Position numbers and translations under genes: made by a program. The notes under the pieces are model-generated. The model searched no databases, was not told the origin of the DNA, and worked only from the letters and a program-made list of their open reading frames with translations. Shown piece by piece: positions 44,057 to 52,038 of a stretch of 64,000 nt of DNA (positions are counted from its first letter, which is position 1; each line of letters begins with the position of its first letter). The stretch covers positions 186,001-250,000 of the forward strand of contig NZ_BSPC01000024.1 of NCBI RefSeq assembly GCF_030160835.1. The letters run 5' to 3'. The stretch is from Labrys miyagiensis (lineage in GTDB: Bacteria; Pseudomonadota; Alphaproteobacteria; Rhizobiales; Labraceae).

Positions 44057-44983
44057 TTAGAACCTGGCGCCTGTCCTTGCCAGCGGGCCGGCCGCTCCAT
44101 TTTCAGGCAGGGCTAACTCGCCCCCCTCGGTCCGGCAGGTGGCGGCGGCGATCTGCATGGCGCGCTCGAGGCAAGCGCCCCAGCCCTCGGCGTCATCGGG
44201 CATACCCCGTTCCAGGCAGAAGGCGATCAGGCTGGCGAGGGTGGCATCGCCAGCGCCCATGGTGTCGACGACGGGCTTGCTGGCGGGGCACGCCGGCACA
44301 TTGATCATCAGCCCGTTGCGGGCGAACAGGGTGGCGCCGTTGCGGCCCTGGGTGAGGACGATGGTGTCGACACCCCAACCGAACAGGCCGTGGATCGCCT
44401 CCCGCCCCGTGTTGCCGAAGATCAGCCTGGCGTCCTCCTCGCTGAGCTTGATCAGATCGGCCTGGCGTGTGACCGCGGCGAGCCCTTCGCGCACCGGCTG
44501 GATATCGGCGATCAGGTCCGGCCGCGGATTGGGGTCGACAAAGACCAGGCCCGATGCCGCACCGAGGCGGGCCACGAGGTCGGCGATAGAGGCGGCATTC
44601 TCGAAAGGATAGGAGTTGACGGCGACCGCCGCGGCCTGGTTCAGCACCGCCTGCGCCTCGGGCCCGACGATGTAGCGCCGCCGGCGCAGGTCACTGGAAA
44701 ACACATAAGAGGGCTCGCCCTGCAGGCGCCGCGAGGTGGCGCTGCCAGTGGCTTCGACATTGGGCGTGCCGATCAGCCGGACCTGCCTGTCGCGCAGATA
44801 GCGCTGCAGGCGAAAGCCCCACCGGTCGGCCCCGACCCGGCTGAGCAGGGCCGAATCGAGGCCGAGATGGGCCAGGCCCACCGCGAGGTTCAGTCCGGCG
44901 CCACCGGCATAGGTCCGGAACGTGCCATCCGGCTGCTCGATCACGTCGATGATGGCATCGCCGATGGTCAAGACCGTCTTCAT
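44057..44983 (-). CDS. PfkB-family carbohydrate kinase (fructokinase/ribokinase-like)
   Basis: The 308-residue kinase has the N-terminal GDAIIDVIEQ and the GGAGLNLAVGLAHLG loop (PfkB signature 1), and the C-terminal VVDTMGAGDATLASLIAF signature 2, with the catalytic Asp in GAGD. It should phosphorylate the ketose formed by the polyol dehydrogenase. Its start lies 6 nt after the stop of the isomerase gene (hxlB-like), and the two should be co-transcribed. The exact sugar is unknown. Confidence 0.88.
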   Translation of the reverse strand: MKTVLTIGDAIIDVIEQPDGTFRTYAGGAGLNLAVGLAHLGLDSALLSRVGADRWGFRLQRYLRDRQVRLIGTPNVEATGSATSRRLQGEPSYVFSSDLRRRRYIVGPEAQAVLNQAAAVAVNSYPFENAASIADLVARLGAASGLVFVDPNPRPDLIADIQPVREGLAAVTRQADLIKLSEEDARLIFGNTGREAIHGLFGWGVDTIVLTQGRNGATLFARNGLMINVPACPASKPVVDTMGAGDATLASLIAFCLERGMPDDAEGWGACLERAMQIAAATCRTEGGELALPENGAAGPLARTGARF

Positions 44984-44989
44984 CGCGGC

Positions 44990-45538
44990 TCATTGCATGT
45001 TGGTGTGCCGATGCCACATCAGCTTGTGAGCGTTGGGAATGCGGGAGGCGAGGTCGAGGATCACGGCGTCGAGCAGGATCAGGCAGGTCTGCTCGAACAG
45101 GCTGCCGCCGAACTGCGCCGTTGTCTCCACCGGCACGGGCAGCACGATATCGGCGATGCCGGCCAGCTTGCTCTGGGGCTTGTGAGTGAGGGCGATCACC
45201 TCTGCCCCCTCGGCCTTGGCGATCTCGGCAAAGCCGACGCTCACCGGCGTCTGGCCGGAGCCCGAGATGATCAGGAGCCCATCGCCCGCGCGTACGGAAG
45301 GCGCGGTGACCTCGCCGAGGAAATGCACCTGATGGCCGATATGCATGAAGCGCATCGCCGCCATCTGAGCCGACAGGCCGGAGCGGCCCTGGCCCGAGAA
45401 GAACCAACGCCGGCCTTGTCGTTCGAAGGCTCCGACCACGCGTGCGAAGGCGGCGGGATCGATGCGCTCCAGCAGGCCGGTTATTTCCTGTCCCACGGCC
45501 AGCCAAGGCCGCGCTGGGGGAGTCTCGAGCTGATCCAT
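44990..45538 (-). CDS. hxlB: 6-phospho-3-hexuloisomerase-like SIS protein
   Basis: The 182-residue SIS-domain isomerase of HxlB/PHI type has RRWFFSGQGRSGLSAQMAAMRFMHIG, LLIISGSGQTPVSVGFAEIAKAEG and QTCLILLDAVILDL. PHI interconverts fructose 6-phosphate and arabino-3-hexulose 6-phosphate. The ATG at 45538 follows CAGGAGGTCGCCCA, a strong ribosome site inside the upstream gene; the two frames overlap by 58 nt, which indicates tight coupling with the synthase-like protein. Its place next to a polyol catabolic set suggests a sugar role rather than methylotrophy. Confidence 0.85.
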   Translation of the reverse strand: MDQLETPPARPWLAVGQEITGLLERIDPAAFARVVGAFERQGRRWFFSGQGRSGLSAQMAAMRFMHIGHQVHFLGEVTAPSVRAGDGLLIISGSGQTPVSVGFAEIAKAEGAEVIALTHKPQSKLAGIADIVLPVPVETTAQFGGSLFEQTCLILLDAVILDLASRIPNAHKLMWHRHTNMQ

Positions 45539-46140
45539 TGGGCGACCTCCTGGGGCGTGTCGGCTTCGGTGATGGCGCTGCCGACCACCACAACCTCGGG
45601 CGCGGCGGCGATGACGGCCTCCAGCGTTGCCGGGCCGATGCCGCCGGCGAGCGAGACGCGGAAGCCGCGCTGGTGCATCTGGTGCACGGCATCGATATGG
45701 GCGGTGGAGACATCGCCCGCAAGCCGCCTGTCCGTGGGCGAATGCACGGCGACATAAGCGAAGCTCGGCGGAAAACGGGCTTCCGGCGGCAGCAGCTCGG
45801 CCTCGCCCGATTGGGTGATGGTGTCGAGGACCACGCTGGCACCGAAATGCTCGGCCCGCCGCCCCACGGCCTCATGCGTGGCGGAGGCAGCGCAGGAGAG
45901 CACCGTCATCAGGGCGGCGCCGGCGCTGAACACCATGTCGGCCTCGAACTGGCCGCCATCGACGGTCTTGGTGTCGGCGAGCACGGGAATATCGGGGCAG
46001 AGCTCGCGGGCCGTGGCGATGGCGCCGATGCCGAAGCGCTTGAGCAGCGGCGTGCCGATCTCGATGATGTCGGCGTAAGGTTTCAGGCGCGGCAGCCAGG
46101 CGAGGTGCTCGGGCTTGTCGAGGGCAATCTGCAGCAGCAA
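45481..46140 (-). CDS. hxlA: 3-hexulose-6-phosphate synthase-like protein (OMP decarboxylase superfamily)
   Basis: The 219-residue beta/alpha barrel opens LLLQIALDKPEHL, matching the first strand of HPS enzymes; it therefore starts at a TTG (46140) placed behind GGGAGGAACGTCC. The superfamily signature DxKxxD is present in VLADTKTVDGG, and ADIIEIGTPLLKRFG and SLAGGIGPATLEAVIAAAPEVV (split) follow. HPS joins or splits formaldehyde and ribulose 5-phosphate. A relative, 3-keto-L-gulonate-6-phosphate decarboxylase, is the main alternative. The adjacent hxlB favours HPS. It is the first gene of an operon with hxlB and the kinase. Confidence 0.8.
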   Translation of the reverse strand: MLLQIALDKPEHLAWLPRLKPYADIIEIGTPLLKRFGIGAIATARELCPDIPVLADTKTVDGGQFEADMVFSAGAALMTVLSCAASATHEAVGRRAEHFGASVVLDTITQSGEAELLPPEARFPPSFAYVAVHSPTDRRLAGDVSTAHIDAVHQMHQRGFRVSLAGGIGPATLEAVIAAAPEVVVVGSAITEADTPQEVAQWISSRLPQRGLGWPWDRK

Positions 46141-46202
46141 GGACGTTCCTCCCGGAGCAGACGGCCCTCCACGTGGCCTTGCCCCACTTCGTGCGATCCG
46201 GC

Positions 46203-46218
46203 ATGAGATCGATCTCAC
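46203..46218. promoter_or_regulatory. Probable LacI-family operator (site 2)
   Basis: ATGAGATCGATCTCAC is the exact reverse complement of site 1 at 42806-42821. It lies about 63 nt upstream of the hxlA start, in the promoter region of the hxlA-hxlB-kinase operon. Confidence 0.8.
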
Positions 46219-46353
46219 CATAGGCATCGCAGGGCCGGTGGCCGATGTCAATTGCTGCCTGGCGGAGGCGTGAGCCGGAACAGGATTGCCGCGGAAACGT
46301 TTCCCTTCTGTGGCCTGTCATCGGGATCGGACACCAGCAGGAAAGGGGAGCAG

Positions 46354-46584
46354 ATGGTCAGGGAACGCAAGGTCGCCCGGTTGCAAAGCGCAGTCCAGAT
46401 CAAGGGCGTCAAGGCAAAGCGGGAACACAGGCAGCCCTACGCTTCCGAGATCGAGGATTATGCCTTCGATGCCGTAAAGGCGCCGGAGGCCGATCCGCAG
46501 CGCCAGCCCCTCGAAGCGACCCACGGCGACGCGGCTGACCGTCTCCGGCCGCTGGAGCCGAGCGGGCGGCGCAAGCTGCATTAG
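46354..46584 (+). CDS. Uncharacterised small basic protein
   Basis: This 76-residue frame begins MVRERKVARLQSAVQIKGVK and is rich in Lys, Arg and Gln, with no membrane segment or known motif. A good GAAAGGGGAGCAG ribosome site precedes the ATG. It is divergent from the hxlA operon, about 210 nt away. It could be a real small gene; composition alone does not settle this. Confidence 0.5.
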   Translation: MVRERKVARLQSAVQIKGVKAKREHRQPYASEIEDYAFDAVKAPEADPQRQPLEATHGDAADRLRPLEPSGRRKLH

Positions 46585-46622
46585 AGTCGTATGCGTTATC
46601 CTTCAGGGCGAAGGACATGCGA

Positions 46623-46751
46623 CGTCATTCCGGGCGACTGTATCCTCACAAGCTTTAGCTTGTGAGTGGAGACCCGGAATCCAAGAACGCAGTCTTCCCA
46701 AGGTGGTGTTCCTGGATTCCGGCTCTTCGCTTCGCTACGGCCGGAATGACG
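46623..46751. repeat. Intergenic repeat, CGTCATTCCGGG...CCGGAATGACG family (copy 2)
   Basis: This is the same family as 1511-1615, but longer: between the shared GGGCGACTG and GAGACCCGGAATC blocks it carries an extra segment of about 25 nt whose core CTCACAAGCTTTAGCTTGTG is a hairpin. It fills the gap before the convergent hydrolase. Confidence 0.78.
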
Positions 46752-46819
46752 CTTTCATCCGTGCCAGTATACTGAGATGCAAACAGGCAGGCAGCGAAGC
46801 TGCCTCCCCGCGCTCTGGA

Positions 46820-47596
46820 TCACCCCTGTCCGGCGGCTTCCAGGATCAGCCGTGTGATCTCCTCCGGGTGGGAAATCAGGGCCAGGTGGCTGGCCTTGAC
46901 CTCGATGGTCCTGGCGCCCATGCGCTTGGCCATGAAGCGTTCGAGGTCGGGGTTGATGGTGCGGTCCTCCGTCGACACGGCGTAGAAGCTCGGCTTGGAG
47001 CGCCAGGCCGCGTTGGCGGTCTTGCCGGTGAGCAGTGCCTTGTGGAAGGGCTCCTGCACCGCGTAAAGCACCCTGGCCTTGGCTTCGGGCAGGTCGCCGG
47101 CGAAATCGCGCAGGAAGGCTTCCTCGCTGAGGCGCCCCTCGTCGCCGTCGAAGACGATGCCAGCGGAGGCAGGCGGCGTCGGATAGGTCTTGGCCAGTGC
47201 CGTGTAGTCCTCGCCGGCATCCGGCGCCCGCGCCGCGACATAGACGAGGGCGGAGACCTTGGGATGCACGCCGGCCTCGGTGACGATCATGCCGGAGAAG
47301 GAATGGCCGACGAACACCGTGGGACCGTCCTGGCGGTCGAGCACGCGCTGGGCCGAGGCGACGGCTTCAGGCAAGGTCGTGAGGGGGTTCTGCACGGCGG
47401 TCGCATTGAGGCCGGCGGCCTGCAGGCGGGCGATCACCTCGGACCAGCAGGAGCCATCGGCAAAGAGCCCATGCACGAGCACGACATTGCGCGCCTTCAC
47501 CGGCGCCGAAATGGCGGCCATGCCGCGAGTGGAGATCAGCGAAGCCGCGGCACCGGCCAGCAGGGCAGTCGAAAAAGTACGTCTGTTCATCAACAT
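46820..47596 (-). CDS. Exported alpha/beta hydrolase
   Basis: The 258-residue protein has an N-terminal leader MNRRTFSTALLAGAAASLIS with the RR-T-F pattern of Tat signals, then an EstA/MhpC-like hydrolase domain: VVLVHGLFADGSCW (oxyanion), VFVGHSFSGMIVTEA (nucleophile GHSFSG), and KASHLALISHPEEI (histidine). It resembles esterase-like hydrolases often annotated as AB_hydrolase_6. It follows the malonate decarboxylase operon after 96 nt on the same strand but is probably separate. The start at 47596 is preceded by GAAGGAACAAGATC. Confidence 0.85.
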   Translation of the reverse strand: MLMNRRTFSTALLAGAAASLISTRGMAAISAPVKARNVVLVHGLFADGSCWSEVIARLQAAGLNATAVQNPLTTLPEAVASAQRVLDRQDGPTVFVGHSFSGMIVTEAGVHPKVSALVYVAARAPDAGEDYTALAKTYPTPPASAGIVFDGDEGRLSEEAFLRDFAGDLPEAKARVLYAVQEPFHKALLTGKTANAAWRSKPSFYAVSTEDRTINPDLERFMAKRMGARTIEVKASHLALISHPEEITRLILEAAGQG

Positions 47597-47692
47597 GATC
47601 TTGTTCCTTCGGAAATGAATGGATTGTCGAATGCAGTGTGGCGCAATGGAAAGGCCGCGCGCCGAAGAGCGGCAGCGGGAAACGCGTCGTCT

Positions 47693-48625
47693 TCACCCCC
47701 CTCCGGCCGTTGCAAGCCAGTCGCGCAGACCCTCGAGGCTGTGGAAGCCATCGGCGGCATAGCAGCGCGCCTGGGGAAGGGCCGTGCGCGCCATCTCGGC
47801 AAGCACTTGGCCCGGGCCAAGATCGAGGATGCGGTCGACCCCGCTTTCGCCGAGAGCCTCCAGGGTGGCGGCCCAGTCGATGGTCTGGGCGACCTGCGCG
47901 GCGAGCTGCGGAATGGCATGCGCGGCCTTGAAGACACGGCTGCCATCGCTGCCCGCCAGGAGCAGACACCCGGGCTTGGGGTCGGCGGCTGCGCTTGCCT
48001 CGAGCGCCTCGCGGAGCGGCACCACGGCTTGCGAAAGGCGGGGTGTGTGGGACGCGATATGCACATCGAGCAGGGCCGCCTTCGCCGCCCCGGCGCTTTC
48101 CGCCTCGCGGCACAGCGCCGTGATATCGGCCCGCGCCCCGCCCACGACAAAGAGCCTGTCTGGATTGATGATGGCGATGGCACAGCCATGGCGACTGGCC
48201 AGCGCCTCGACGGCCTGCCGCGTCAGCCCGCGCACATAGCCGAGCTGACCCTCTCCGCCGCCGGCCTTGTCCATGACGCGGGCGCGCCGGTCGGTAAGCT
48301 GCAGGGCGGTCTCGGCGCTCCAGGCGCCGGCGATGCTCCAGGCCGCCATCTCGCCGAGGCTGTAGCCAGTCACTGCGAAGGCGGGCGGCAGCGCGGCGGC
48401 GATGCAGGCGTGAAGGGCGAGCACCGCCGAGACGGAGAGGATCTGGCTCAGGCGGTTGGCGTGCAGCAGCGGATCATCATGGTCTCGCACCAGGACGCAC
48501 GGATCGCGGCCGAGCAGCGCTTGTGCCGCGGCGAAGACGGGTTCGGCCTCCGGCTCGCCGGCCGTGAGATCGAACATGGTGGGCGACAGCAAGCCCTGTC
48601 CGCTGCACAGCAGGGCGAGCATCAC
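47693..48625 (-). CDS. mdcH: Malonate decarboxylase, malonyl-CoA:ACP transacylase subunit (MdcH)
   Basis: The 310-residue acyltransferase of the FabD fold has ALLCSGQG near the N-terminus and the nucleophile elbow VTGYSLGEMAAWS (GxSxG), with a VDRILDLGPGQVLAEM C-terminal pattern. In biotin-independent malonate decarboxylase it loads malonyl groups onto the acyl carrier subunit MdcC to start the catalytic cycle. It is the last gene of the operon; its start overlaps the mdcB stop by 4 nt. Confidence 0.92.
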   Translation of the reverse strand: MMLALLCSGQGLLSPTMFDLTAGEPEAEPVFAAAQALLGRDPCVLVRDHDDPLLHANRLSQILSVSAVLALHACIAAALPPAFAVTGYSLGEMAAWSIAGAWSAETALQLTDRRARVMDKAGGGEGQLGYVRGLTRQAVEALASRHGCAIAIINPDRLFVVGGARADITALCREAESAGAAKAALLDVHIASHTPRLSQAVVPLREALEASAAADPKPGCLLLAGSDGSRVFKAAHAIPQLAAQVAQTIDWAATLEALGESGVDRILDLGPGQVLAEMARTALPQARCYAADGFHSLEGLRDWLATAGGG

Positions 48626-49461
48626 GCCTCCTCCCTGTCGACGAACAGCGCCATGGCAAGGAGATCCGCGCAGCCGCCGGGGCTGAGATTGCGGGCGACA
48701 AAGGCGTCGTGGATGGCGGCCGCACGCGCCTTCCAGTTCGGTTGGCCGACGCCGCCAGCCGCCATGAACGTGCGCGCCTCCCGCTGGGCGAAGGCAAGCC
48801 CGGTGGCCCCGCCGCGATGCAGGAGATTGGTATCGGCGACAGCGGCGATCAGGGCCAAGCAGGCGTGCACGCGGGCAGCTTCTTCGTTGCCCGTTGCGGC
48901 GCGGCCCGCGCGCAGGGCCGGCAAGGCGATGTCATAGACCGCAGGCTGGCCCTGCGCCGCTTCCAGCCTTGCGCCGCCGACGCCATGACGGCGGCAGGCT
49001 TCGGCCCCGTGGCTGCGCAGCGGTAGCGGGCCGGAGAGGATCGCTTCGCCCCAACGCTCGGCGATGATCCGCCCAAGCGGCAGGGGGATGGCATAAGCCT
49101 GCCGGAAGCCAGCAGCGGCGCAGAGTAGACCGAGCCCGAAAATGGCGCCGCGATGGGTATTCACGCCGCCGGTAGCGGCCAGCATGGCACGCTCGGCCTC
49201 GATGCCGATGGCGCGCAGGCGGTCCATGCCGGCGCCGGCGGCACCCGCCGCGGCGAGATCGTCGAACCAGGGTTCCAGCGTCTTGGCGCCGCGGATCAGC
49301 AGGGCAAAATCCATGTCGTGGTGGGCGCCGTTGTCGACATGGCTCACCAGTCCGGGCTTGGGATAGGTCGCCACTTCCAGCTTCAGGCAATCGGCGGCCA
49401 GGCTGCCGATGCTGGTCAGGCGGGAGGCTGGCGCGCTGTGATATTGCAGCAGCGCGGTCAT
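48622..49461 (-). CDS. mdcB: Triphosphoribosyl-dephospho-CoA synthase MdcB
   Basis: The 279-residue CitG-family protein makes the prosthetic-group precursor 2'-(5''-triphosphoribosyl)-3'-dephospho-CoA for the acyl carrier subunit. Recognisable segments are CLKLEVATYPKPGLVSHVDNG, AAGAGMDRLRAIGIEAERAM, TGGVNTHRGAIFGLGLL and VADTNLLHRGG. The start at 49461 begins MTALLQYHSAP and overlaps mdcG by 4 nt; a longer upstream frame reads across mdcG and is rejected. Confidence 0.93.
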   Translation of the reverse strand: MTALLQYHSAPASRLTSIGSLAADCLKLEVATYPKPGLVSHVDNGAHHDMDFALLIRGAKTLEPWFDDLAAAGAAGAGMDRLRAIGIEAERAMLAATGGVNTHRGAIFGLGLLCAAAGFRQAYAIPLPLGRIIAERWGEAILSGPLPLRSHGAEACRRHGVGGARLEAAQGQPAVYDIALPALRAGRAATGNEEAARVHACLALIAAVADTNLLHRGGATGLAFAQREARTFMAAGGVGQPNWKARAAAIHDAFVARNLSPGGCADLLAMALFVDREEA

Positions 49462-50102
49462 GGCCGTTCTCCCGCCAGGAACCGCGCGCGCGCCATCAGG
49501 CGCGCTTCGGTTCGGCCCTTGACGAGGATCTCTTCGCCCCGCTGCCACAGCTCCCGCCAATTGGCACCACCGGCCGCGGCGAGGATCTCGCCGTCGATCC
49601 GCATCGGGGCACACCGCTCGATCGCCGCGATGCCGTCGAGCAGGGGATCGAGGCCGTCGGCGTCTGGCAGGTCCCACAAGAGGTCGAGATCCGAGCTGTC
49701 GCTGACATAGGCAAGGGCTGTCAGATGCTGCCAGGCAAGGCTGCCGAAGCAGCGGGTGGAGGGATCGAGCCGGAGCAGCGCGACGATCGAGGCCTGCCAG
49801 GCGGCGGGCGCAGCGCTGGCGGCATCGCGCAGGAGTGGCGGACGGGCCGAGCCAGCAATATCGCCAGGCTTCAGACTGACAGCGATGCGTTGCTTGCCCT
49901 GGGAGGGCGGGAGCGGCAGGCCGAGCGGGACAGCGCCGGCGTCGTCCTCCCATGCCGGCCGGCGAGCCACCAGCGGATAGCCGGCACTGCCCCAGCGTGC
50001 GAGAAGTGGTTCCCTCGCAAGGTCCGGCCGTGCCGCCAGCAGGGCGGCCCAGGCCGCAGCAGTCGGTGTCACCATGGTGTGGCGGGTTAGGGTCTCAGTC
50101 AT
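49458..50102 (-). CDS. mdcG: Phosphoribosyl-dephospho-CoA transferase MdcG (holo-ACP synthase)
   Basis: The 214-residue nucleotidyltransferase-like protein attaches the dephospho-CoA-type prosthetic group to MdcC. It has the Asp-based metal site VSDSSDLDLLWDLPDAD and the MdcG-type C-terminus WRELWQRGEEILVKGRTEARLM. It overlaps mdcE by 8 nt upstream and mdcB by 4 nt downstream. Confidence 0.92.
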   Translation of the reverse strand: MTETLTRHTMVTPTAAAWAALLAARPDLAREPLLARWGSAGYPLVARRPAWEDDAGAVPLGLPLPPSQGKQRIAVSLKPGDIAGSARPPLLRDAASAAPAAWQASIVALLRLDPSTRCFGSLAWQHLTALAYVSDSSDLDLLWDLPDADGLDPLLDGIAAIERCAPMRIDGEILAAAGGANWRELWQRGEEILVKGRTEARLMARARFLAGERP

Positions 50103-50814
50103 GGCCCACCTCGGCGATCACGCGCTCAGCGACGGCGGCCGCCTTCGGCCGTCCACCGCGTTCGGCGCCGAGCCGGTCGCGATGGTCCGCCTCGACCGGC
50201 GTCGCCAGGAGATCGGCAAGCTGACCGGCGAGGGGCTTTGCCGGATCCCAGACCGCATGGATGGCTCCCGTCTTGGCGAGGTTGTCCAGGCCGGGCGCGA
50301 AGACAGGTGTCGATTCGGCTTTCGCCTTCAGGACATCGAGGGACAGTTTGGTGACGCGCGCCATCGAGGGCAGGTCCATCACGGCTGGATGGGCGCCGGG
50401 CAGGGCCACCAGCGTGCCGGTGGCGAGCGCCGTGGCGATGAAGGCGCCGGCAGCACTGCCGCCATAGAGCAGGCCGATGGTACGATGGCCCTGCGCCTCG
50501 GCCAGCAGCAAGGCCTTGGCGAGATGGGCGAGATATTCGCTGAGGCCCAGCAATTCGTCACGCCGGCTCATGCGCTGGCTAGCGGAGTCGATCAGCATCA
50601 GTAGGGGCGCGCCATCGCCTTTGCCGGCGATGTCGAGCACATGGCTCGCAAGGGTGAGCGCGCCCTCGACACCGAGCGGGGCCTCGTCGGCAATGCCGAG
50701 CACATGCAGGGTACCACCGCCGGGCAAGGGCGCGGCGCCGCGGATCAGGCCGTCAGCGACGGCAACACTATGTCCGGCGGGGAACAGCGAAGTGAGGATG
50801 TCAGCGAGCGTCAT
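50095..50814 (-). CDS. mdcE: Malonate decarboxylase gamma subunit MdcE
   Basis: The 239-residue carboxyltransferase-fold subunit forms the decarboxylase with MdcD. It shows TLHVLGIADEAPLGVEGALTLA, LLMLIDSASQRMSRRDELLG and LLYGGSAAGAFIATALATG as in MdcE. The start at 50814 begins MTLADILTSLFP and overlaps mdcD by 14 nt. Confidence 0.92.
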   Translation of the reverse strand: MTLADILTSLFPAGHSVAVADGLIRGAAPLPGGGTLHVLGIADEAPLGVEGALTLASHVLDIAGKGDGAPLLMLIDSASQRMSRRDELLGLSEYLAHLAKALLLAEAQGHRTIGLLYGGSAAGAFIATALATGTLVALPGAHPAVMDLPSMARVTKLSLDVLKAKAESTPVFAPGLDNLAKTGAIHAVWDPAKPLAGQLADLLATPVEADHRDRLGAERGGRPKAAAVAERVIAEVGHD

Positions 50815-51709
50815 CGGCCGTCTCCCTCTTGTCTGCGGTGGTGCCCAGGAAATCCTGTGTGCCGAGACCGGGAATATCCGCGGGGGCCGCAATGCCGAGG
50901 CGCGACCAGACCTCTGTTCCGTCCCGCGCCGTGCCGAAGCTCTGCAGACGCCGTTCGAGCCGTCGCTGCTCGGCGGCGAGCATCGCAAGATCGAGCCGGA
51001 CTGGCCGGTCGAGAGCTGTCAGCGCCGCCTGCCGGAAGGCGGTCGCCTCGTCGTCGACGAAGATGTCGGCGCCGCCGATCAAATAACGATGCTTGCCGCC
51101 CATGGTGCGCCAGACGAAGGCGCGGTCGCGTGAGTCGAATTCCTCGACGCCCCTGTTGGTCTCGATCACCTCGGGGCCGCTGACGGAGATGCGCCCCTGC
51201 TCGGAGACGATCAGGGTGGAACAGCAGCCGGCGATCAGCCCGCCGCCGCCGTAGCAACCGGCGCGACCGCCGATCAGGCCGATCACCCGGGCGCCGGCGC
51301 AGCGGAGCTCTACGAGGGCCCGCATGATTTCGCCGATGGCGAGCTCGCCGGCATTGGCTTCCTGGAGCCGCACACCGCCGGTGTCGAAGAGCACGAGCAC
51401 GTCCCGCTTCAAGGGGGTGGCGGCGCGCAGCAGCCCGGTGATCTTGGCACCATGTACCTCGCCGAAGGCGCCGCCCATGAAGCGGCCTTCCTGGGCCGCC
51501 ACCAGAACGGGCCGGCCGCCGAGGGTGGCGCGGCCGATGATCATGCCGTCGTCGAACTGCTCGGGCAGATCGAACAAGGCAAGGTGCGGGCTGATCTCGC
51601 GCTGCTCGGGGCCGATGATCTCTGCAAAGCTGCCGGGATCGGTGAGAGCGGCAAGACGCTGGCGGGCGCTGGCCTCGAACCAGCTCAGGGGACGGCTGGA
51701 ACCGGTCAT
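50801..51709 (-). CDS. mdcD: Malonate decarboxylase beta subunit MdcD
   Basis: The 302-residue subunit decarboxylates malonyl-S-ACP. Crotonase-like carboxyltransferase features include VLVLFDTGGVRLQEANAGEL, GGRAGCYGGGGLIAGCCSTL and RISVSGPEVIETNRGVEEFD. It works as a pair with MdcE, encoded next. Its ATG overlaps the mdcC stop (ATGA). Confidence 0.93.
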   Translation of the reverse strand: MTGSSRPLSWFEASARQRLAALTDPGSFAEIIGPEQREISPHLALFDLPEQFDDGMIIGRATLGGRPVLVAAQEGRFMGGAFGEVHGAKITGLLRAATPLKRDVLVLFDTGGVRLQEANAGELAIGEIMRALVELRCAGARVIGLIGGRAGCYGGGGLIAGCCSTLIVSEQGRISVSGPEVIETNRGVEEFDSRDRAFVWRTMGGKHRYLIGGADIFVDDEATAFRQAALTALDRPVRLDLAMLAAEQRRLERRLQSFGTARDGTEVWSRLGIAAPADIPGLGTQDFLGTTADKRETADDAR

Positions 51710-52023
51710 GCTTCGGGCTCCTCGATCAGGCGAACGGCCTGGGCGAGCCGCAGGGCCACCGTGTCGGGCCGCGCTCCCCCGTCATTGATGGAAAGATGCA
51801 GGCCCCCGGCGGCGCGTCGCGCGGCGAAATCAGCGACCACGGCCTGCCACACCGGCCCGAAGCCGTGGGCGGCGGTGGCAATGTCGACCGTGCAGGTATC
51901 GGCGGGCAGGATGCGTTCGGCCAGCACTTCGAGATTGCCGGAGGCAACCACCCCGGTGAGGACCTGGCGGCGGGTGCCGCCGGCGGGCCTTGTGGCCTTC
52001 ACGGTGAAACTGAGCTTTTCCAT
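51706..52023 (-). CDS. mdcC: Malonate decarboxylase acyl carrier subunit MdcC (delta)
   Basis: The 105-residue acyl carrier protein carries the 2'-(5''-phosphoribosyl)-3'-dephospho-CoA thiol. The modified serine should be the one in GVVASGNLEVLAE, matching the MdcC attachment site SGxLEVL. It lies 15 nt after mdcA, and its stop overlaps the mdcD start. Confidence 0.93.
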   Translation of the reverse strand: MEKLSFTVKATRPAGGTRRQVLTGVVASGNLEVLAERILPADTCTVDIATAAHGFGPVWQAVVADFAARRAAGGLHLSINDGGARPDTVALRLAQAVRLIEEPEA

Positions 52024-52038
52024 GGGTCTGGCCTCCGC

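Noticed and set aside
48622-49953. 443-codon fusion of an unknown domain to MdcB
   Set aside because: The extra N-terminal part is mdcG read in another frame; MdcB starts at 49461 at the usual family position.
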